Source: Lewinellaceae bacterium | GTDB taxonomy: Bacteria; Bacteroidota; Bacteroidia; Chitinophagales; Saprospiraceae | Direction: 5' to 3' | Assembly (NCBI GenBank): GCA_020636405.1 | Contig: JACJXW010000004.1 | Coordinates: 4,058,044-4,122,043, forward strand | DNA: 64,000 nucleotides | Part shown: positions 62,303-64,000 of the stretch, in pieces | How positions within the stretch are numbered: position 1 is the stretch's first letter | Layout of the letters: every line of letters begins with the position of its first letter | The notes under the pieces: model-generated | The model's input: the letters and a program-made list of their open reading frames with translations, nothing else | What the model was told of the DNA's origin: nothing | Databases searched by the model: none | Program-made: the position numbers and the translations under genes

Positions 62303-63565
62303 TTGAAGCGGTTGATAGAATTGAACCATTGGCTATCCGAAAAAACATTGGCTATGAATTCTCGCAAATCAATTGTTCTTGCAGGTTTAGCCAATTTGTT
62401 TGCTGCATTCGGAGGTGGAGCGGTATTAGGAAAGGGCATCAATGTGATTTCCCTCTCGTTTATTCAACTGGGGTCTTTAGTTGCTTTCTTTTTAGGGACG
62501 GCGCTGGGGCTTTTTATTTTATATGGTGTTTTAAAAGGGAGAGGGCGAGGAGCGGATATTTGGATTGCCGTATTAGGCAGTTTATCGAGTGTGGGATTAT
62601 TTTGCCTTTATCTGTTTGGGCAGAATTCAGACGGAACAATTGGAGGAGGTATAGGGATTCTATTTTTTCTCCTCCTCTGTGTTCGTTTCTCTTTTTGGTT
62701 TTTGTCAAGAGTCTTAAGGTCAGACCGATTTTCTTTATCCAGTGTTCGGGCAATTCCCTTTATTGAGGGCTTGTTTCATTCCGGAACAATTATTTCATTA
62801 GGGCTCATTTCTGCAGATTTATTGCCATGGAAGGGGCTTGCAAGTATATTGCTTGTAGATGGCCTGGCTCAAGGAGTAGCTGGTGGCTTGGACTTCATTG
62901 GTTTGCGTAGGCTCAACACTTCGCTTAAGCCTGTTTCTGAGGAAAATGGGAAAGCACCCGTTCGGTATCAAAGGCAAAAGGCCAAATTTTGGATGGCTGT
63001 TGTTGTTTTTTGTTTAGCTACCGTCTGGTGCCAGGTGGTATTATTTCACTTTGCTCATTTACTACCCAGGTTTGGAACGGATATTTTGGCAGCTTTTTAT
63101 TTAAGCGTGGCCGTCATAGGCCTGATAGGCGCTAAAGCCGGAATCCAATGGGTAAACCAAAAAGGGTTATTCAGTAAGATCCACTTTGGTGAAGCACCCG
63201 GTTATGGGGTTTCTTCATTTGCAGTTATAGTGATTTCCGTAATATGCGTATTGCTATTGCTTTGGAATGATATGCTTATCTCTTACTACTTCGCTGTTCT
63301 ACTGTTGGTCTTTTTAGCAGGATTTTTTTATGAATTTTTTTCCTTTGGAATTCTAAACTATATTTCCAATTTAGGCAAAGAACTAAAGGTCGACCGCGTT
63401 GTAGCTAAATCTTTCGGCTATATTGCAGTGGCCTCAGCCCTTTCTATGGTTACACTCCGCTATTTTGAATGGACATTTGATATTTCTTCCGTTTTAGTTT
63501 TAATATTATTTGTCGTCCAAATCGGGTTAATGTTCTTCCTAAACAGGCCAAGTGATGGAAACTAA
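62303..63565 (+). CDS. Polytopic membrane protein paired with the methyltransferase
   Basis: 420 residues with a TTG start (next ATG 62,354). About eleven hydrophobic helices in two halves separated by a basic loop (KAPVRYQRQKAKFW). The layout resembles a major-facilitator-type transporter but I see no clear MFS signature and do not assign a family. It shares the AT-rich composition and 13-bp spacing with the methyltransferase gene, so the two form an operon. Confidence 0.65.
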   Translation: MKRLIELNHWLSEKTLAMNSRKSIVLAGLANLFAAFGGGAVLGKGINVISLSFIQLGSLVAFFLGTALGLFILYGVLKGRGRGADIWIAVLGSLSSVGLFCLYLFGQNSDGTIGGGIGILFFLLLCVRFSFWFLSRVLRSDRFSLSSVRAIPFIEGLFHSGTIISLGLISADLLPWKGLASILLVDGLAQGVAGGLDFIGLRRLNTSLKPVSEENGKAPVRYQRQKAKFWMAVVVFCLATVWCQVVLFHFAHLLPRFGTDILAAFYLSVAVIGLIGAKAGIQWVNQKGLFSKIHFGEAPGYGVSSFAVIVISVICVLLLLWNDMLISYYFAVLLLVFLAGFFYEFFSFGILNYISNLGKELKVDRVVAKSFGYIAVASALSMVTLRYFEWTFDISSVLVLILFVVQIGLMFFLNRPSDGN

Positions 63566-63697
63566 CAGGGACAGTTACGTCATGGGGCACCTTAGTTCGC
63601 TACTCCACTATGTCAGGATTTCGGTTACGCCTCAACCTACTCATCATTTCCAGTCAAGCAGTTGGAGCAAAGCGACATCCCGGCCGTAGCGCCGGGG

Positions 63698-63721
63698 CCT
63701 ACCTTCAATGGATGCTGCTCT
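63698..63721 (+). repeat. 24-bp direct repeat, copy 1
   Basis: Begins CCTACCTTCAATGG and ends TGCTGCTCT; identical to 63,938-63,961, 240 bp away. Confidence 0.9.
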
Positions 63722-63865
63722 TCCCGCTTTAGTTGCGCAACGCATCACTGCGTTCTGCTGCTTCACTAGAAAAGCGGGATTTCGGCAATGCCTCAACCTA
63801 CTACAACATCTCAATGGGATTGTGCTGGAGCTCACCTCCGTCGCCGAAGGCTATGGCGGTCGAAG

Positions 63866-63941
63866 AGCGACAGTCCCGTTCTTTAGCCGCACTTAGCGAA
63901 TAAAATGAGCTTAGTAAGGCTTGAACGGGATCGCAGTCCTA
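63866..63941. repeat. Second dispersed repeat, right of the AT-rich island
   Basis: Shares ordered blocks with 61,043-61,132. CAGTCCCGTTC and GAACGGGAT(CG) form an inverted pair inside it. Confidence 0.55.
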
Positions 63942-63961
63942 CCTTCAATGGATGCTGCTCT
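63938..63961 (+). repeat. 24-bp direct repeat, copy 2
   Basis: Second exact copy; starts inside the end of the dispersed repeat and is followed by CCCAGGG. Confidence 0.9.
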
Positions 63962-64000
63962 CCCAGGGTACATAGATACCCACCTGCCAAAGGTATTATG

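Larger units (their letters stand above)
63566..64000. other. Repeat-rich terminal region
   Basis: No protein gene. Holds an exact 24-bp direct repeat (63,698-63,721 and 63,938-63,961), a degenerate repeated GCCTCAACCTACT segment (near 63,630 and 63,790), and the right copy of the second dispersed repeat. The structure continues past the window edge. Confidence 0.6.

Noticed and set aside
1..64000. CRISPR arrays, prophage, tRNA or rRNA genes
   Set aside because: No regularly spaced repeats with spacers, no phage structural genes and no tRNA-like cloverleaf or T-loop sequence were seen in the intergenic DNA.

Overview
The window reads as a chromosomal segment of a marine-type Bacteroidota bacterium, most likely in the Saprospiria (Lewinella / Phaeodactylibacter-like). 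This is an inference from moderately high GC, a type IX secretion sorting domain on one secreted protein, gliding protein GldC, DUF4249 and other lipoproteins, promoters of the TTG...TAnnTTTG type, few Shine-Dalgarno sequences, and acetyl-CoA synthetase next to a DUF4212/VC_2705-type symporter. I see no rRNA, tRNA, prophage or CRISPR array. One structural RNA is present: a small SRP RNA at 51,932-52,023 (- strand).

Layout. 0-8 kb: truncated cation efflux gene, recF plus a DciA-like gene, secreted subtilase, methyltransferase, and a twin-AAA ATPase with a duplicated N-terminal domain. 8.0-12.6 kb: a large Clp-like AAA+ gene split by a complete ISAs1-family insertion sequence that left an 11-bp target duplication. 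12.6-25.4 kb: bifunctional nuclease, PLP enzyme, IscA-type protein, T9SS-sorted protein, icd, ruvB, universal stress protein, GT39-type membrane protein, two lipoproteins. 25.5-42.4 kb: a coherent short-chain fatty acid (acetate/propionate) module made of a DnaQ-like exonuclease, a cNMP-CBS-DUF294 protein, an ArsR-type regulator, two paralogous outer-membrane barrels, DUF4212 plus sodium:solute symporter, two tiny membrane proteins, an SSS-domain histidine kinase, a single-domain response regulator, acs and a second acyl-CoA synthetase. 42.4-60.5 kb: a kinase-fold-like unknown, MoeB-rhodanese, reductase, glucosaminidase, LuxE-like enzyme, hemF, Spx/ArsC-like protein, nucleoside phosphorylase, fructose-6-phosphate aldolase type transaldolase, SRP RNA, gldC, copper-type P-ATPase, gamma-glutamyltransferase. 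60.5-64 kb: dispersed repeats around a visibly AT-richer two-gene island (EgtD-like methyltransferase plus a polytopic membrane protein).

How genes work together. In the acetate module the paired barrels would admit substrate, DUF4212/SSS would import it, the kinase (whose own N-terminus is symporter-like) and response regulator would sense it, and the two ligases would activate it to CoA thioesters; this is inferred from family knowledge and order. The twin-AAA gene and the Clp-like gene are divergent from a 180-bp region and may form one undescribed machine, now broken by the IS. At least four classes of short palindromic or dispersed repeats sit in the intergenic spaces, some present in several copies within this window.
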